This document shows positions 23,001-35,129 of a stretch of DNA of 64,000 bases, piece after piece. Below the pieces are notes generated by a model. The model was not told the DNA's origin. It did no database searches and saw nothing but the letters and a program-made list of their open reading frames with translations. Position numbers and translations under genes: made by a program. This stretch comes from Hymenopus coronatus (Eukaryota; Arthropoda; Insecta; Mantodea; Hymenopodidae), in contig CM060896.1 in the NCBI GenBank assembly GCA_030762935.1, forward strand, positions 9,190,501-9,254,500, in the 5' to 3' direction. Position 1 is the first letter of the stretch. Every line of letters starts with the position of its first letter.

Positions 23001-26000
23001 CACCACCAAAATTACAGAAAATGTCTTGAAATGATCATATCCATTCATTCCCCCTTCAAACAACACAGTATGCTGGCAAAGAAATACAATACTTGGACGC
23101 ACACTTGAATATCAAAATAATGCTTGATCTTTCTTGGCAGAAATATCCCGAGTTTGATGTTAAGATGATTTTTATAGAAAGTATTTTTCTGAAATGCTAA
23201 TTATGCTTTTGGCTGCCCACAAATTGATGAATATGTAAGGAACTACAAGTCAAAATAAAAAGCCCTTATATCACTGACAGCAGCCAAAGGGCAGCACAAA
23301 TCGATCTTAATGTGCAAAAGCGTAGGAGCAAGAGATTTTATACTGCGTTAAAGCAAGTGAAACAAAATAAGGATAGTCATGCTGCTGGTTTGGTATTTGA
23401 ATTTTATGCAGAATTTGGCTTTACCAAAAATCTGTGTGCAAGAAACATTTTACCTTAGACAGCTATGGAGGATCAGTTTCTGTATTTATAACATCAAATC
23501 TAGATATTGTGTCGTATATCTGTAACATGATGGTGAGGGAAAGAAGGAGGCAAATGAGGTATGTTCCTTCTCATACAATTACCTCCATACTTCTCTGTCA
23601 GAAAATATTAAAGAACTCTACCTCTTCTCTGATGGAGCACCACGCTAATCCAAATGTGCCTTGGATTAACACAGTTGGGCAAAATAAACAAGATCGTTCA
23701 CCGATTTCCAGAGAGGGGCCGTTTGTACCTTCCATGTGATCGTGTGTTTGGAGTAATGAGGAGAAAAATCTCAAAATATGACAGAGTTTATACTCCTAAA
23801 GAACATGTGGAGCTGATATCAGGAATAACTGTGACTACATTTCAGACAGAAAACATCATGAATTTGGACAAGGCCTCAGTTTTTCAAGAAAATTGTTGCT
23901 TCTGTAGAAACAAGTAAGGATTTTCCAAGGAGCAAGAAAGAATCATTTGCGATTTCCCAGTATAAGGAATTCATTTACGAAACTGCCATGCCTGGAATAG
24001 GAAGAACATGCCCATTCATCAACAGTTGTCTCACATATACATTCTGTTTGCTGAAAACCCGATCAAAGCTTTGCATGGATCTGGAGTTAGCATAATCACA
24101 ACTCAGAGTGCCCGTTCAGCAGAAGAAAATGGAGGACATAAGCAAGCTGGTGAAATATATATGCAGGGAAGATGCACTGAAATTTAATGAAGATATATTA
24201 CAGTGGCCAGTGATTTCATAAATCATTTATTTTGGATAAAGCAACTATAACGGTTATTTGTGTATTACACATTCATGTTTCTACAAAATTCTTAATTTCA
24301 TACCAATTTTGCTCTTAGTTTTGTCGCTTTTATGAAGTATGTATTTTTAGCTGTATGACACAAGGTGCTGAACCTCAGATTGTAATAAAACCCACATTTT
24401 GAAATTAATAAAGGTATTAAGGTTTGAAAAACCGCCCATCGAGCAGAGAAAGGAACTAAGTCATTTTTGTCGAACTCACTTTTTTTCAATATTGGTAACA
24501 ATGGAGTGAGTATATCTATACAATGCTATCAAGATGACAATAACGAATACAGTAAAACGTCAAACGGAAATTTCTGAAAATAGGTCATTTGGCTAAAGTT
24601 TTTTGTCTCTCCTGAAAAACATCAAAAAGTGAATAAATACCTTTCTCCACCGACCTATTCAATTAAGATAATCACAGTTTTAACATATTTGGATTCTGAA
24701 TGTGTATCTCCTATTTTCTGCAAATATCCTGTGATATTCTTTTAATTCTCAATGTATTTTACATAATACTGTTCTACTGATAAATCATAAGAGCTGCATA
24801 AAATCTTAGCAAAATTTAGCTTTCTCTGAAGACAGTTTATATCAAATAAGTTCTAATTCTCTGTACTTGTGCAGAATGTGGTATGCTATAACACCATCTC
24901 TTCTTTGTTGTAAAATCATGTCAAATATTTTGAATTTCAAAGCTAATATACAAACCGATTTCTAACCATTCCACTGCAGTTAGTATTCTGCATCCCTTTT
25001 GTTTCTAAAAAAAATTAATTAACAGTATAATGAAACATTTGATACAGAGATTTTGTTTGCTTGCATGGCCAGTCTAATGGGAATTTCTCGGCACTTAAAA
25101 TGTGCAATTTACCATGGGATTCAAATATTCGTAACCTCTTAAATGCACGTGCATATATTTCTCATGCACATTGTAACTAAGTAACCTATATCTGTATCAC
25201 AGAAGATGTTGGAAATTATGTCCTTGTTCCTTTATGCATCTCGAACATAGTTTAAGAAAATTTGCATGAAATGGAAAGGAAATGCAGCTTTATTTATGGA
25301 TGCTCTTTTAACTGCTGTGGTTCTCAGCATCCTATTTTATATTGGGTGTAAAGGACCATTTAATTTTGCTCGGAGACCTCTTTATCAGGCTTGAAGTTCT
25401 TCTACATGCTGTAAATCTATGACACGGGACCAATGGCTTTACTTCCCTTCTGAAGAAAGCCATGTTAAGGATTTTTACACCCATAAAAATCATCATAGGG
25501 GTGCAATTGCTGAACTACAGGTATCTTAATTGGTTTTAATTTTATAAGTAAAGTGACATTCCAAGCCAAAGTGTGCAGAAATTCTCATTCTTTGCAAGGT
25601 CTTCTCACAGAGCTCTTTGGACTTGGTTTAACCTCTCTTGTATATCATTGAGTGTTTCCTCTGTAAGAATATGGTAATTTACTTTGAGTTTCTTATCAGG
25701 AATAAATCTCATTTCCCTAAAGTTTAGAAACAATATGTCTCTGAGATGCTAGAGCAGTACAGAATGTATCACTTGTATACAAGGGTTTGTTTAAACATAG
25801 AAATCATATTGAATCTTCTGTGTGTTAAAATATACAGATCTTTTGGCATCTTAACATATTTAACACACTGTAGCTTTGAAACACATAGTCTCACAGTGTA
25901 TTAACCTAAGAAGAGGAAAGAAATTGAAGGAAGAACAGAACTTTATGGCAACTAATTACCATGCATCAAAACTCTGGGTAAACATTTATTGTGTTTAACA

Positions 26001-28070
26001 TGAAGTATAGCTTTTGTAAGAATTGTTTGTATAGGACTAAGCAGAGGTTATCATAAGAGTGATTATCAGGCATAGGAATTTACAAGCATTAAAGCCAAAA
26101 CAAAGGGCATTTAGATTAAAGTGTTTTACCAGACATGACACTGTGACATCAAAGATAATAAGCAAACATCCATCCCACGTGCAGACCCACTACAAGACTG
26201 AATTTTATCTTCTGCCAGTGACTGTCACTGTTTTATACTTCCTGTGTATTGATGATGGTTTGAATGTAGCTAACTTGACACCCACTGTTGTTCTCTGTGG
26301 TCTAGGGCTAACATGTTAGCTTCTGGTTCCAAGGTCACACATTGAAACCGCAGAGGCTGAGAATTTTTTGGGTATAAAAATCCTTAACCATGACTTCCTT
26401 TGGAAGGGAACTAAAGCTGGTGGTTCCATGTTGTGGATTTATGGTGTGTAAAAGAACCTTAAACCTGATAAAGATGCCTCTGAGTAAAATTGAGCAGTCT
26501 TTCATGCCCAGGATAGAATGGGATGCTGAGAAACAGAGCAGTTAAAGAGCACCCATGAATTCACTTCAATGTTTGAAGCCCATTGTTCAAAATTTCTTTG
26601 CCTGGTGGCTAGCTTTACACTTTTAGACAACACAATATTTTCAAACCAGTGACTCATTCACTTGCATTTACAAGTTTCAAATTAGTGAAGTCATTCTACA
26701 CATAACAGATACCTTAAACTATGTTTTGTGAAGTCATTATTCTATCTCTGATCATATACATGTTGAAAATGAATATTTATATTGTTTTCCACCAAAGTTA
26801 TTTTGTCATCCCTGTATTCTAATAGTTATTAATGATATTGTATTTAAATTTCAGTAGATACAAAGTGGATGTTTCTAGCCCTGCGACAGATTTATTCTCC
26901 AATGAAAACTTAGAAAATAACAAAAATTTTTATATGAGAAAGGATAGTGATGAAAGTCAAAGTGGCAGAAAGTGCCAAGGTTATGAAAATGATGTTATAG
27001 AAGTAAGTGAAGGAGAGAAAATCATCAGCATGACTTCCTATTGGATGCAAGATTATATGCTTCAGCAGAGCAACACAAATAAACAAGATATCACTAAGAG
27101 GAACTGTAAGTCTATCTTGAGCTGTGATTACAGAAAGGTGTACAAATGTGAATTTTGTGAGAAAAGTTTTAAATATGTATCTCATTTAAAAAACCACAGA
27201 GTGATTCATGGGAGTAAAAGAGAAAATAAGTGTAATGTTTGTGAGAAGGGCTTTAATCATTTGTCATCTTTGAAAAGACACAAATTGATTCATGAGGGCA
27301 AAAAACCACACAAGTGTAACAATTGCGGTAAGGCTTTTACTCTGTTGTCTGGTTTAAAAAAACATAAATTGGCTCATCAATTAAAGAAACCATATAAGTG
27401 TGACATTTGCAACAAAACGTTTAGTGTTTTGTCTAGTTTAAAAGGACACAAATTAGTTCATGAAGGCAAAAGCCCATACAGGTGTGACATATGTAGGAAG
27501 ACTTTTACGTATTTGTCAAGTTTGAAAAGGCACAATTGGATTCATGAGGACATAAAGGTACACAAGTGTAACATTTGTTATAAGGCTTTTCCTCAGTTGC
27601 AAAATTTGAAAACTCACAAATTGAATCATCAGAGCATAAAGCCACACATGTGTAACATCTGTAACAAGGCTTTTACTCAGTTGCAACATTTGAAAACACA
27701 CAGACTTATTCATGATGGCATAAAGCCACACAAGTGTATTATTTGTAATAAGGCGTTTGTTCAGTTGCAACACTTGAAAAAACATAAATTGATTCATGAT
27801 GGCATAAAGCCTCACAAGTGTGAAATTTGTAATAATACTTTTACTTGTTTGTCAAGTTTGAAAAGACACACCTTGATTCATGAGGGCATAAAGCCACACA
27901 AGTGTAACATTTGTAATAAGGCATTTGCTCAGTTGCATTATTTGAAAACACACAAGTTGATTCATGAGGGAATAAAGCCACATAAATGTAACATTTGTAA
28001 TAAGGCATTTACTGATTTGTCAAATTTGAAAGCACACAAATTAATTCATGTGCAGAAAAAGCCACAGTAG
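20016..28070 (+). CDS. C2H2 zinc-finger protein, 571 residues, three coding exons
   Basis: Coding exons 20016-20474, 21824-21864 and 26855-28070. The first intron starts with GC (AAG|GCAAGT) and ends TTTCCAG; the second is CAAG|GTAAGT to TTTCAG. Exon 1 ends after a whole codon and exon 2 carries two bases of a serine codon completed by exon 3, so all 572 codons stay in frame. An acceptor at 19961 precedes exon 1, so a 5' UTR exon lies upstream. Residues 1-153 are acidic, with repeated K-x-E sites (IKAEIK, IKTEIQEE, PKIEIKEE) like SUMO-acceptor motifs. Residues 265-565 hold 11 C2H2 fingers spaced every 28 residues, with linkers such as H-E-G-I-K-P-H in place of the usual T-G-E-K-P-Y. No KRAB, BTB or ZAD domain is seen. 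Likely a nuclear DNA-binding protein; its target is unknown. Confidence 0.88.
20503..20586. repeat. Perfect 31-bp inverted repeat (hairpin)
   Basis: Arms 20503-20533 and 20556-20586 are exact inverse complements (31 of 31) around a 22-base loop. The hairpin starts 28 bases after the GC donor of the zinc-finger gene, so it would fold in the pre-mRNA beside that weak splice site. It may be a tiny MITE or a regulatory fold. Confidence 0.9.
20587..22133. other. Zinc-finger gene intron sequence plus exon 2
   Basis: Contains the 41-base coding exon 21824-21864. The rest is AT-rich and nothing else is recognised. An ORF at 21125-21346 lacks motifs. Confidence 0.5.
22134..24665 (+). mobile_element. 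Unclassified DNA transposon with TIRs, in zinc-finger intron 2
   Basis: Inverted ends: GTCGGTGGAGAAAGG at 22144-22158 and its inverse at 24640-24654. The similarity extends outwards through AATTGAAT at both borders. Subterminal GAGAAAGGAACTAAGTCA-type motifs recur at 22150-22175, 22300-22345 (as an inverted pair) and 24435-24465. The 2.5-kb length and one degenerate protein suit an old autonomous cut-and-paste element. I could not identify a target duplication. Superfamily not determined. Confidence 0.68.
22496..24190 (+). pseudogene. Decayed protein of the unclassified transposon
   Basis: From ATG at 22496 (a lysine/arginine-rich start, MSPKRK then a stop) the frame is broken many times. 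The clearest blocks are LIVANDVKQR and PRKQQN at about 22840-22885, ELYLFSDGAPR at about 23610 and LYLPCDRVFGVMRRKISKYD at about 23728, with KEHVELI soon after. I recall this order of blocks, including an acidic S-D-x2-x-G-Q-N-K-type motif, from uncharacterised proteins repeated many times in arthropod and cnidarian genomes. That suggests a transposase with an RNase-H-like core, but I cannot confirm it. At the acidic motif this copy has a stop and a frameshift. Confidence 0.5.
25288..25505 (-). mobile_element. SINE-2 copy lacking its tRNA head
   Basis: TTTATTTATGGATGCTCTTT at the left (the SINE 3' end, inverted), then GCTCGGAGACCTCTTTATCA and AAGAAAGCCATGTTAAGGAT. It stops before the tRNA-like part. 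Confidence 0.7.
26294..26570 (+). mobile_element. SINE-2 copy, + orientation
   Basis: Head GTCTAGGGCTAACATGTTAG, a degenerate B box (AAGGTCACACATTGAAACC), then the body and the GCAGTTAAAGAGCACCCATG end. It lies about 285 bp upstream of the last zinc-finger exon, in intron 2. Confidence 0.75.
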
Positions 28071-28779
28071 TGCCTTATTGTGGTCAGAGTTCTCTCATTT
28101 GTCAAGCTTTGTAACACTTGAATTTACTTACCATGACAAAATTGTGAGAAGAGTGTGACTTGGTTTTTAGCTTTGGAAAGAGTTAATAAGATTCATAAAT
28201 ACAAAATGTATAAGTATGAAACTTTAATTCGTTGGTTTGCTGACAATGTGAAATTCATTCATTAATGCTAGAAGATTTATATTATATTTTAAATAATTTT
28301 TATTTTCCCCATTTTCCAAATATCCAATCTATGCTTTTTTTTTTTTTTTTTTTGGCAGGGGTGTGATAATTGATTTAAGTTACATAACAAATGGGAAATT
28401 CTAAGTAAATAATATCCCTAAGTCCTATAAAGTTATTTTATGGATAGCAGCATCCTTATATTATGTTAAATGTAACTTTTATATACTGTTTGATTTCAGC
28501 AGAATGCCAGGACATACACTGAGTGTTAATCATTTTAGCCATATTTTATAAGTGTTTTAATGTTATATGCTGAAAAATAGAGCTCATATCTTGCTTGTTT
28601 GTTATTCATATAAAATTTATTTAAATACATATATAAACAATCTAATAATAATAATAATAATAGATGTGAAGGAATATGCTTTGGTAATTGCACTTGAATT
28701 TAGGGTTTTAAATTCTGTATTTAAAGTATAGACCTTTTGCTTAATGTATATATTCACTACCAATAATATAAAGAAGAAG
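28071..28779. other. Zinc-finger 3' flank; simple repeats
   Basis: Probable 3' UTR at first. I saw no canonical AATAAA close to the stop. A T run at about 28337-28354 and an (AAT)n tract at about 28645-28662 are present. Confidence 0.4.
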
Positions 28780-29330
28780 AATCTAATCTTTCTGATCTAA
28801 AAAAACAATATCCATGGTCACCTGCTGTTGAAAGCTTGTTTGAACTCTAATTTTTTCAAGGAGTATATATAGCACCCATTGTTTGGAATGTTCTTTTGAT
28901 TCTGGATTGTCGTAAAGAATCCACAGTTCATCCCCTGTTATAATGGCATTGAAAATATCTTCTCCATCATCAGGATAAGGCACTGTGTATTGGCGTCTGA
29001 GACAGTTTTATGGAAACCCAGCATGAACAATGTTTTTGATTGCCTAGGTATTCTGTAACAGTTATGTAGAGAACTGACCTTGAAATGTCGAACAAATCTA
29101 CTGAAGGTAAACCTGTGTATTTCCTGAACCACTTGATTGACTTGCTGAACAAGGTCTTCACTAGTGACATGAACATCAGTTCAGCCTTCTTTAAATTTCC
29201 TACACATTCATGCACAACACTTTCACTCATAGAGCTTGCATCATCAACACAGCTCATTCTGTAATTTTCAGCTGTAGTATTCCCTTCTGCCTGTAGAAAA
29301 TGTATGACCATAGTTCCCTCTAATGTACCG
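28780..29330 (-). mobile_element. mariner remnant, 5' half only
   Basis: On the - strand, HFLQAEGNTTAENYR and SMSESVVHECVGNLKKAE (from about 29310) match the mariner N-terminal DNA-binding region. DIFNAIITGDELWILYDNPE and SKEHSKQW (28960-28890) match the block around the first catalytic aspartate, which is still present. VTMDIVFLDQK is the equivalent of the V-M-x-x-V-F-W-D block. Nothing of the second and third aspartate blocks follows, and no TIRs were found. Confidence 0.7.
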
Positions 29331-30199
29331 GGCTAGAATGTACAAGCTGGCAACATCTCACCGGGTTGATCTTGTTGGCCAGCAATGGAAAGCTTTGACA
29401 AAAATGTTAAAATAAAGCTGAGCTTTCGTATTGATGAGTAAATTGTGTATTTGTGTAAATTTAATAGTTTCCAGTAATACCTTATTACTATAGAGCACTA
29501 AATAGCTTGCAGTCTATGTTTAAAAGGAGTATGTAACCTAAAAACCTAATATGGTGAGAGATTGGTTATGTAGTGAACATTACAAAATTAAGTTGTTTTT
29601 AGTGAAGAATTTAAATATATACAGTGATGAACTAGCTGCTAAGTGTGTAGCTATATAATGGGACTATAAACTACCATATTAATATGTCAGAATGTGGGGT
29701 TATGTTTTTGGCGTTGAAATATTCCTCGACATTAGCAAGTGTGTTTTGAGCAGTTAATGGCTTTTTTGGCGGGATTGTACAATGCTAACTTAAAATGAAC
29801 TAGAGAAGTAGTTAGAGAATGTTATCAAATATAGGTTCATCCTCTAATTGTCCCCCATATGTGGCAAGCAAAGCATAACATAATAATTATCCTATAAAGC
29901 ACCTCAAACGCTAAATCATGTAAACAAATAAACATAGCTTATTTCCTATATGTAGACTATTATCTATCCTCCTACTTGTATCTTACATTAATCCAGAAAA
30001 AGTAACCTGATTTCCTTGGAATTTGATGGGTTTTTTTATATTGCAGAATAACATAAGCAGCTTCAGATAAATCAGTAAAGTCACAACTTATAAATAATTA
30101 TACTGATAAGACATTCATTCGATATCTGTAGCTCTATAGAAAGTGTAGAATAGCATATGAAAGTGGCAGTGAAAACAGCCAGGGATCATTAGTGTTTAG
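29331..30199. other. No gene recognised
   Basis: AT-rich, without motif or shared repeat. Confidence 0.35.
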
Positions 30200-31690
30200 A
30201 TGCGCAGACACCTCAACTATGGTTATTGCTCCAAAGTTTGTGACCAAAGGCCCTCCACTTCTGAAAGACATCCCTCGGCTACACATTGAGCTTAGGAATC
30301 TCAACACTTAAGTATGACAATATTTTTTAAGTCATCTGGGCTTCAGAATTAAAACAGCAATTGACAGGACATGCATTGAACAAAGTTACCTATTTTCCCT
30401 ATAAGCTGCTATTCTTCTCTTCCTTTGATAAACATGTCCAAAGGAGACAAGTTTAGATGGTTTCCAAAAGGCTGTGGCTGTAGTTTTCATTGATACAAAG
30501 AAAGACAAGCCTCTGAATTTTTTAATGCTTACTTGTTAACTGTCTTTTAAAAGTTTTAGTCCAGCAAATCAAAAAGCCATACTTTATTAAGTCTTACCAC
30601 TGTATTTCCCATCTTCAATTCTTTTTCACAGAACTATGGATGTACAAACTCCTTTAGCTGCCTTTTGTTTGTAAAAACTATGCAGTCTTTTGAAGATTAA
30701 CCCAAGATTTGCATTCTTGTACCTATGACATACTGATTCAGAGGCAACATTAAAAAACTGTTTCAAAATAACGCAAAGAGCTTTGATACAAGTAGAAAAT
30801 TGGTCTAAGAATGCAACCCCTAGCTGCATTGTCTCATTGAACAACTTAGCCTCAATCTGCCTGCTTTGAACATGTTTAAAAGGCACCTATAACAAGTGGT
30901 GTCATTTATGCCATGATATTTGTTACATAAATTATTGATTCAGGAGATACATTATCAAATACCCTTTCAACAAGGTGCATAAAGTAATATCTTTATTCTT
31001 CTGTGAGTACTCTGTTTTTTAATAATAACTGGTGTAAAGTAGTCTCTCATGATTTTCCTGATTGATAAACATCTTGGCTTTTATGTGAAGGCCTTACCAA
31101 TGGCAAGTTTCACTAATATACATATTAAATAATCTTCCCATTGCCCAACTGGGTAGTGTGGTGATAGCATGTCTGCCTCACATTCAAAAGGTTGTGAGTT
31201 CAAATCTTGCTTAGGGTGAGCTACCTGGATAATGTTTTTTATTGGGTTTTCCCTTATCCTGAGAAGACGAATGTAAAGTAACTTTAAACCCCATGGACCC
31301 CGAGATCATTTGAGTATCATGTCAACAATTTCATTCATCGTCCGATATGACCAACCAGGTTAAAGGACGTTAAACTACCAAAAAATGAAAAAATCCCATT
31401 GTTTTAAGTATGATGTTAAACTTATTGGTCTGAATAGGTAAGCAGCATCATTAGAATCTTTGTTGGGTTTTGATATAGATACCATCTTAGGTTTCCTATA
31501 ATTGAATGTCAAAACTAGTATTGGAATTAGGTACTGTTTTCCTTTCTGCAATAAAGCAGGAAATTTCCCATCAGGACTGGATCTTTTGAAAGGTTTAAAT
31601 TCGTTATTGCTTACAAAATTCTTTCATGGTTAAAACTCCTTGAAGATGTTTTCCAGTTCTCCCTGTATGCCTTTACATGAAATAAATTAA
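30200..31690 (-). pseudogene. jockey-like LINE reverse transcriptase remnant, split by SINE-3
   Basis: - strand fragments in shifting frames. FKPFKRSSPDGKFPALLQKG (about 31600-31545) matches the K-S-P-G-P-D-G-I-x-P block; KMVSISKPNKDSNDAAYLF with RPISL (about 31490-31430) matches the K-P-N-K-D-x-x-x-Y-R-P-I-S-L block. After the SINE, VERVFDNVSPESI (about 30975-30935) resembles the F-D-N-V motif, and IQRLVFLC (about 30520) the late I-Q-R-L motif. The order is right for a jockey-clade reverse transcriptase. Strong decay makes the clade call tentative. Confidence 0.55.
31143..31395 (+). mobile_element. SINE-3 copy
   Basis: Head CCCAACTGGGTAGTGTGGTG with a tRNA-like A box, B box GGTTGTGAGTTCAAATC, the GGGTTTTCCCTTATCCTGA core and the tail AAAGGACGTTAAACTACC. 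Complete compared with the copy at 11160. It sits inside the jockey remnant. Confidence 0.78.
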
Positions 31691-31701
31691 CTTAAATTTT
31701 A

Positions 31702-31985
31702 TTTTGGGGAAGCTGTTTAACTGCTGATATCTAAGCGTTCCATTATATATTAGGCATGAAAGACTGCTTAATTTTTCTCAGAGGTCTCTTTATCAGACAA
31801 GGTTTTTTTACTTGATGTAAAACTATGGCATGGGATTAATTACTTTTACTTCCCTTCTAATGGAAGCCATGCTAAAGATTTTTACATCCAAAAAAAATCT
31901 ATTGCCCTCTGCCAGATTTGACCCTATGACATTGGGAACCATAGGCTAGCATATTACCCCTAGACATACGGAAGATTACCCTTTT
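31702..31985 (-). mobile_element. SINE-2 copy
   Basis: Inverted body with TCAGAGGTCTCTTTATCAGA and AATGGAAGCCATGCTAAAGA, and the tRNA-like head (inverse of CTAGCCTATGGTTCCC) at the right. The sequence just beyond (31990-32020) is the inverse of the flank of the SINE-2 at 39105, so the true SINE may extend about 35 bp further. Confidence 0.72.
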
Positions 31986-32971
31986 TATGAAAGTGTAAGA
32001 CTGAATTTCATCCTCAGGTGCAGTCCATCTTAGCGTTAAATCCTGCTCCTGATCACAATATAACATAAATCATTTCACATTCTGATTATAGTAAATGTCA
32101 ATTTCCATCATGTAGCATAATTTTACCTCTTATCATTTTGGCTCTAAGTCAACTGTGCTCCTGGAGATCTTTCCCCAAAACTAATGCTGTAAATCTGCCA
32201 GTTATGACATTTTCAGTTGCAGAGGTGACATATCTTTGAACATATAAATTACATGCAGCTGTCACAAAGTTACACACAGGTGTGACATTGTAAGGCTTTG
32301 ATGTAGTATACCTGCCGAATGCACACATGTTCGCTAACATAGGTGTGATAATGGATCGGACGTGGACAGGAAGACACCAACGTATGCAACAATTATGATG
32401 GCAAGGTATTATAACCCTGCACATGGGTGCATAGCCACAATATTTATAATTTTTGTGTCATGTGCATTACCAATTGTAGTGTCACATTTCTTGTTACTGT
32501 ACTTTTATTCAAAGTAAACTCTATTTTAAGTGCACCTGAGGTTTGTATAAAATAATAACTAAACATAATAACAATAAAACCATAAAAATTATACATTATT
32601 AAATTACTTCCTATCTTTATACTATTAAGAGACACTGAAAATGCAAAGCTTACAAAAAATAATGAAAATCCAATAACCAATTACATAAATATCCCACATT
32701 AGTTATATTAACACAATATAATAGAAAGATAATGTTTTAAAGCAAACACTTTATATTCACTTTTTATTACAATGTTTTAAGACTGATGAAATCCTTTCTT
32801 TTGTAATTGAGCACATAAAAGCAACACATCCAAATTCTTATAAGTGTGTTTAATGAGGCAGTTCCATATCTGATCATGTACATATGGAAAATAAACATTT
32901 ACATTCTTTTCCACTCATTATGTTCTATCTCTCTAGTCCATTAATTTTTGATGATATTCTTAAAATTTCAG

Positions 32972-34440
32972 TTTATATGAAGAGAGTGTTTCCAGTTATA
33001 TGTCACAAATATTCTTCAATAAATACTTAGGAAAGGACATACGTTTCAATATGAAAAACGATACTACTGAATATAAAAGTGCCAAAAAATACCAGAGACA
33101 AGAAAGCTGTGATGCAGATACATCATTGCAAACAAGCATTTGCTCAGCAATACCTGATGATGGGAAAATTGTCAGCATCTCTTAGTTACACTGACTCCGG
33201 CCGTGAAAGCCTACGTTCTCTCATGTCAGCAGGTGTTTGAAAAAAAAAAGAATGTGCATCAGCAGAACAACACAAATAAACAAAATATCAATAAGGAGAA
33301 CTGCAAGTCAATTTTGAGTCATGAAGCATACAAATATGACATTTGTCAGAAATGCTTTATCCAGATGTCAGATTTGAAAAGAAATACATTGACTCATGAT
33401 GGCAGTAAAGCACACATCTGTGATATTTGTCAAAAGAGTTTTAAATATCTATGTCATTTAAAAAATCACAGGTGGATTCATAAGGGCACAAAACCATAGA
33501 AGTGTAACTTTTACAACAAGGCTTTTAATGTGCTGTGGAAATTGAAGAGACACAAACTGATTCATGAATGCAAAAAGCCATACATCTGTAACATTTGTGA
33601 CAAAGCTTTTATTCAGTTGTCACATTTAGAAACACACAAATTGATTAATGATGGCCAGAAACCACACAAGTGTAATATTTGTGCAAAGGCTTTTACTCTT
33701 GTCAAGCTTGAAAAAGCACAAATTGATACATGAGGGTATAAAACCATTCAAGAGTCATATTTGTGACAAGCATTGTACTCAGTTAAAAGTTCACAAACTG
33801 ATTCATGAGGGAAAAAAGCCATATAAGTGGAGAGGAGTTTTACGCAGTCGTCAAGTTTAAAAACACACAAACTGATTCAGAAGAGTAAAACGTCATACAA
33901 GTGTAACATTTGTGATAAGGACTTTAACGGTTGCCAAATCTCAAAAGACACAAATTGATACATGAGGGCATAAGGCCATACAATTGTGACATTTATGATA
34001 AGGATTTTACGGAGTAATCAAATATGAAAAGACATAAACTTATACACATGGGCATGAAGCCATACACGTGTGACATTTATGATAAACATTTTACTGATTT
34101 GTCAAATATGAACAGACACAAATTAATACATGAGAAAAAGAAACCAGACAAGTGAAAAGATTTTATTCAGTTTTTAAATTTGAAAAAACAGCTGATTCTT
34201 GGGGGCAAAACATCACAGGGGTAATATTTCTGAAAAGGATTTTTACTCGGCTTTAAAATTTTACAGACTATAAACAGATTCATTAAAGCAGATTCATTAA
34301 AGATTCAATGTAACAATTTGATATGCAATTTTACTAAGTAGTCAAATTTTAAAAAATGTAAACCGATTTGTGAAAGCATAAAATTATATGTGTAATATTT
34401 TGAGATTGCTTTTACTGATTTGTCTAATTTTAAGAAATGA
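32972..34440 (+). pseudogene. Decayed duplicate of the zinc-finger terminal exon
   Basis: Starts after an acceptor (TTAAAATTTCAG, ending 32971) equivalent to the one before 26855; the upstream intron bases (32870-32930) also resemble 26750-26810, so intron and exon were copied together. The pre-finger part matches the parent around ATCAGCAGAACAACACAAAT, and fingers can be followed to about 34130 (for example HICDICQKSFKYLCHLKNHR). Stops at 33183 and after THKLINDGQ-type fingers, lost cysteines (CDIYDKHF) and frameshifts show it is dead. It probably began as a tandem duplication of the gene end. Confidence 0.85.
33178..33224. mobile_element. 47-bp insertion resembling a truncated PLE end
   Basis: Interrupts the pseudogene between two GTCAGCA copies (33171-33177 and 33225-33231). 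It contains GACTCCGGCCGTGAAAGCCT, close to GACTCCAGCCGTGAAAGCTT at 34546-34565. The direct repeats suggest retrotransposition of a tiny 3' end. Confidence 0.5.
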
Positions 34441-34449
34441 GAGCAAGAG

Positions 34450-34600
34450 GCTATACACCAGTTGTAGACGAAATGTCTGGACCTGAAAACTCCAGCATAC
34501 CAAGGCTTCTCAGCCAGGAAAATTCTTCTAGTTATAATTTGGACTCCAGCCGTGAAAGCTTACGACTACTGACATATAAAATAATTTAACTAACACACCT
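34450..34600 (+). mobile_element. Probable PLE terminal fragment
   Basis: GACGAAATGTCTGGACCTGA (34468-34487) and GACTCCAGCCGTGAAAGCTT (34546-34565) look like the terminal repeat segments of PLE retroelements. No coding part remains. Confidence 0.35.
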
Positions 34601-35129
34601 AGCACAGTTTTGAAAATTTTGCTCTCAGTATATAATTATCATTCAAATTCCCTTGAATCAATGTTACTGTTAGGCAATACAGTTCATAACAACATCAATG
34701 GGTAAGAAATGAGATCATTATGTCACTTTGCTGTAGTTGATCACCTGAGAGAAAGAATAAATTACACTCATGATAAATAAACCTAATGAGATAGTCTCAC
34801 TCCAATAACATTTCAGATATCTAAAACATTCATAAAATAGACTGGAGTAAACAGAAGTAAGTTAAAACATCTACGAGTTACATGCATACAATGTTTAGGT
34901 TAAATTGCTGCATAACATTGTTATGACTGTGAGACCAAATCTCAGACCTATCCTTGGCTTGGCTCCATTTTTAGAAGATTTCTACGAGCCGTGTATTTTG
35001 ATTTGACGGGAAACAACTCAAGCAGGGGTTAAAGCCACAACCATGTCTTATGCCATGCTTTAACAATCGGCCTATAGTGTTTATATGCAATTGCAAGAAG
35101 AACTGAACGTTGAAAAAGTGGCAGAGTAT
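34601..35129. other. No gene recognised
   Basis: AT-rich sequence; nothing seen. Confidence 0.35.

Noticed and set aside
23434..23917. Two overlapping ORFs as separate genes
   Set aside because: They are frame-shifted pieces of one transposon protein inside the TIR pair.
27516..27815. Long open frame on the - strand across the zinc-finger exon
   Set aside because: It is the antisense shadow of the repeated fingers; the + strand has the cysteine/histidine pattern.
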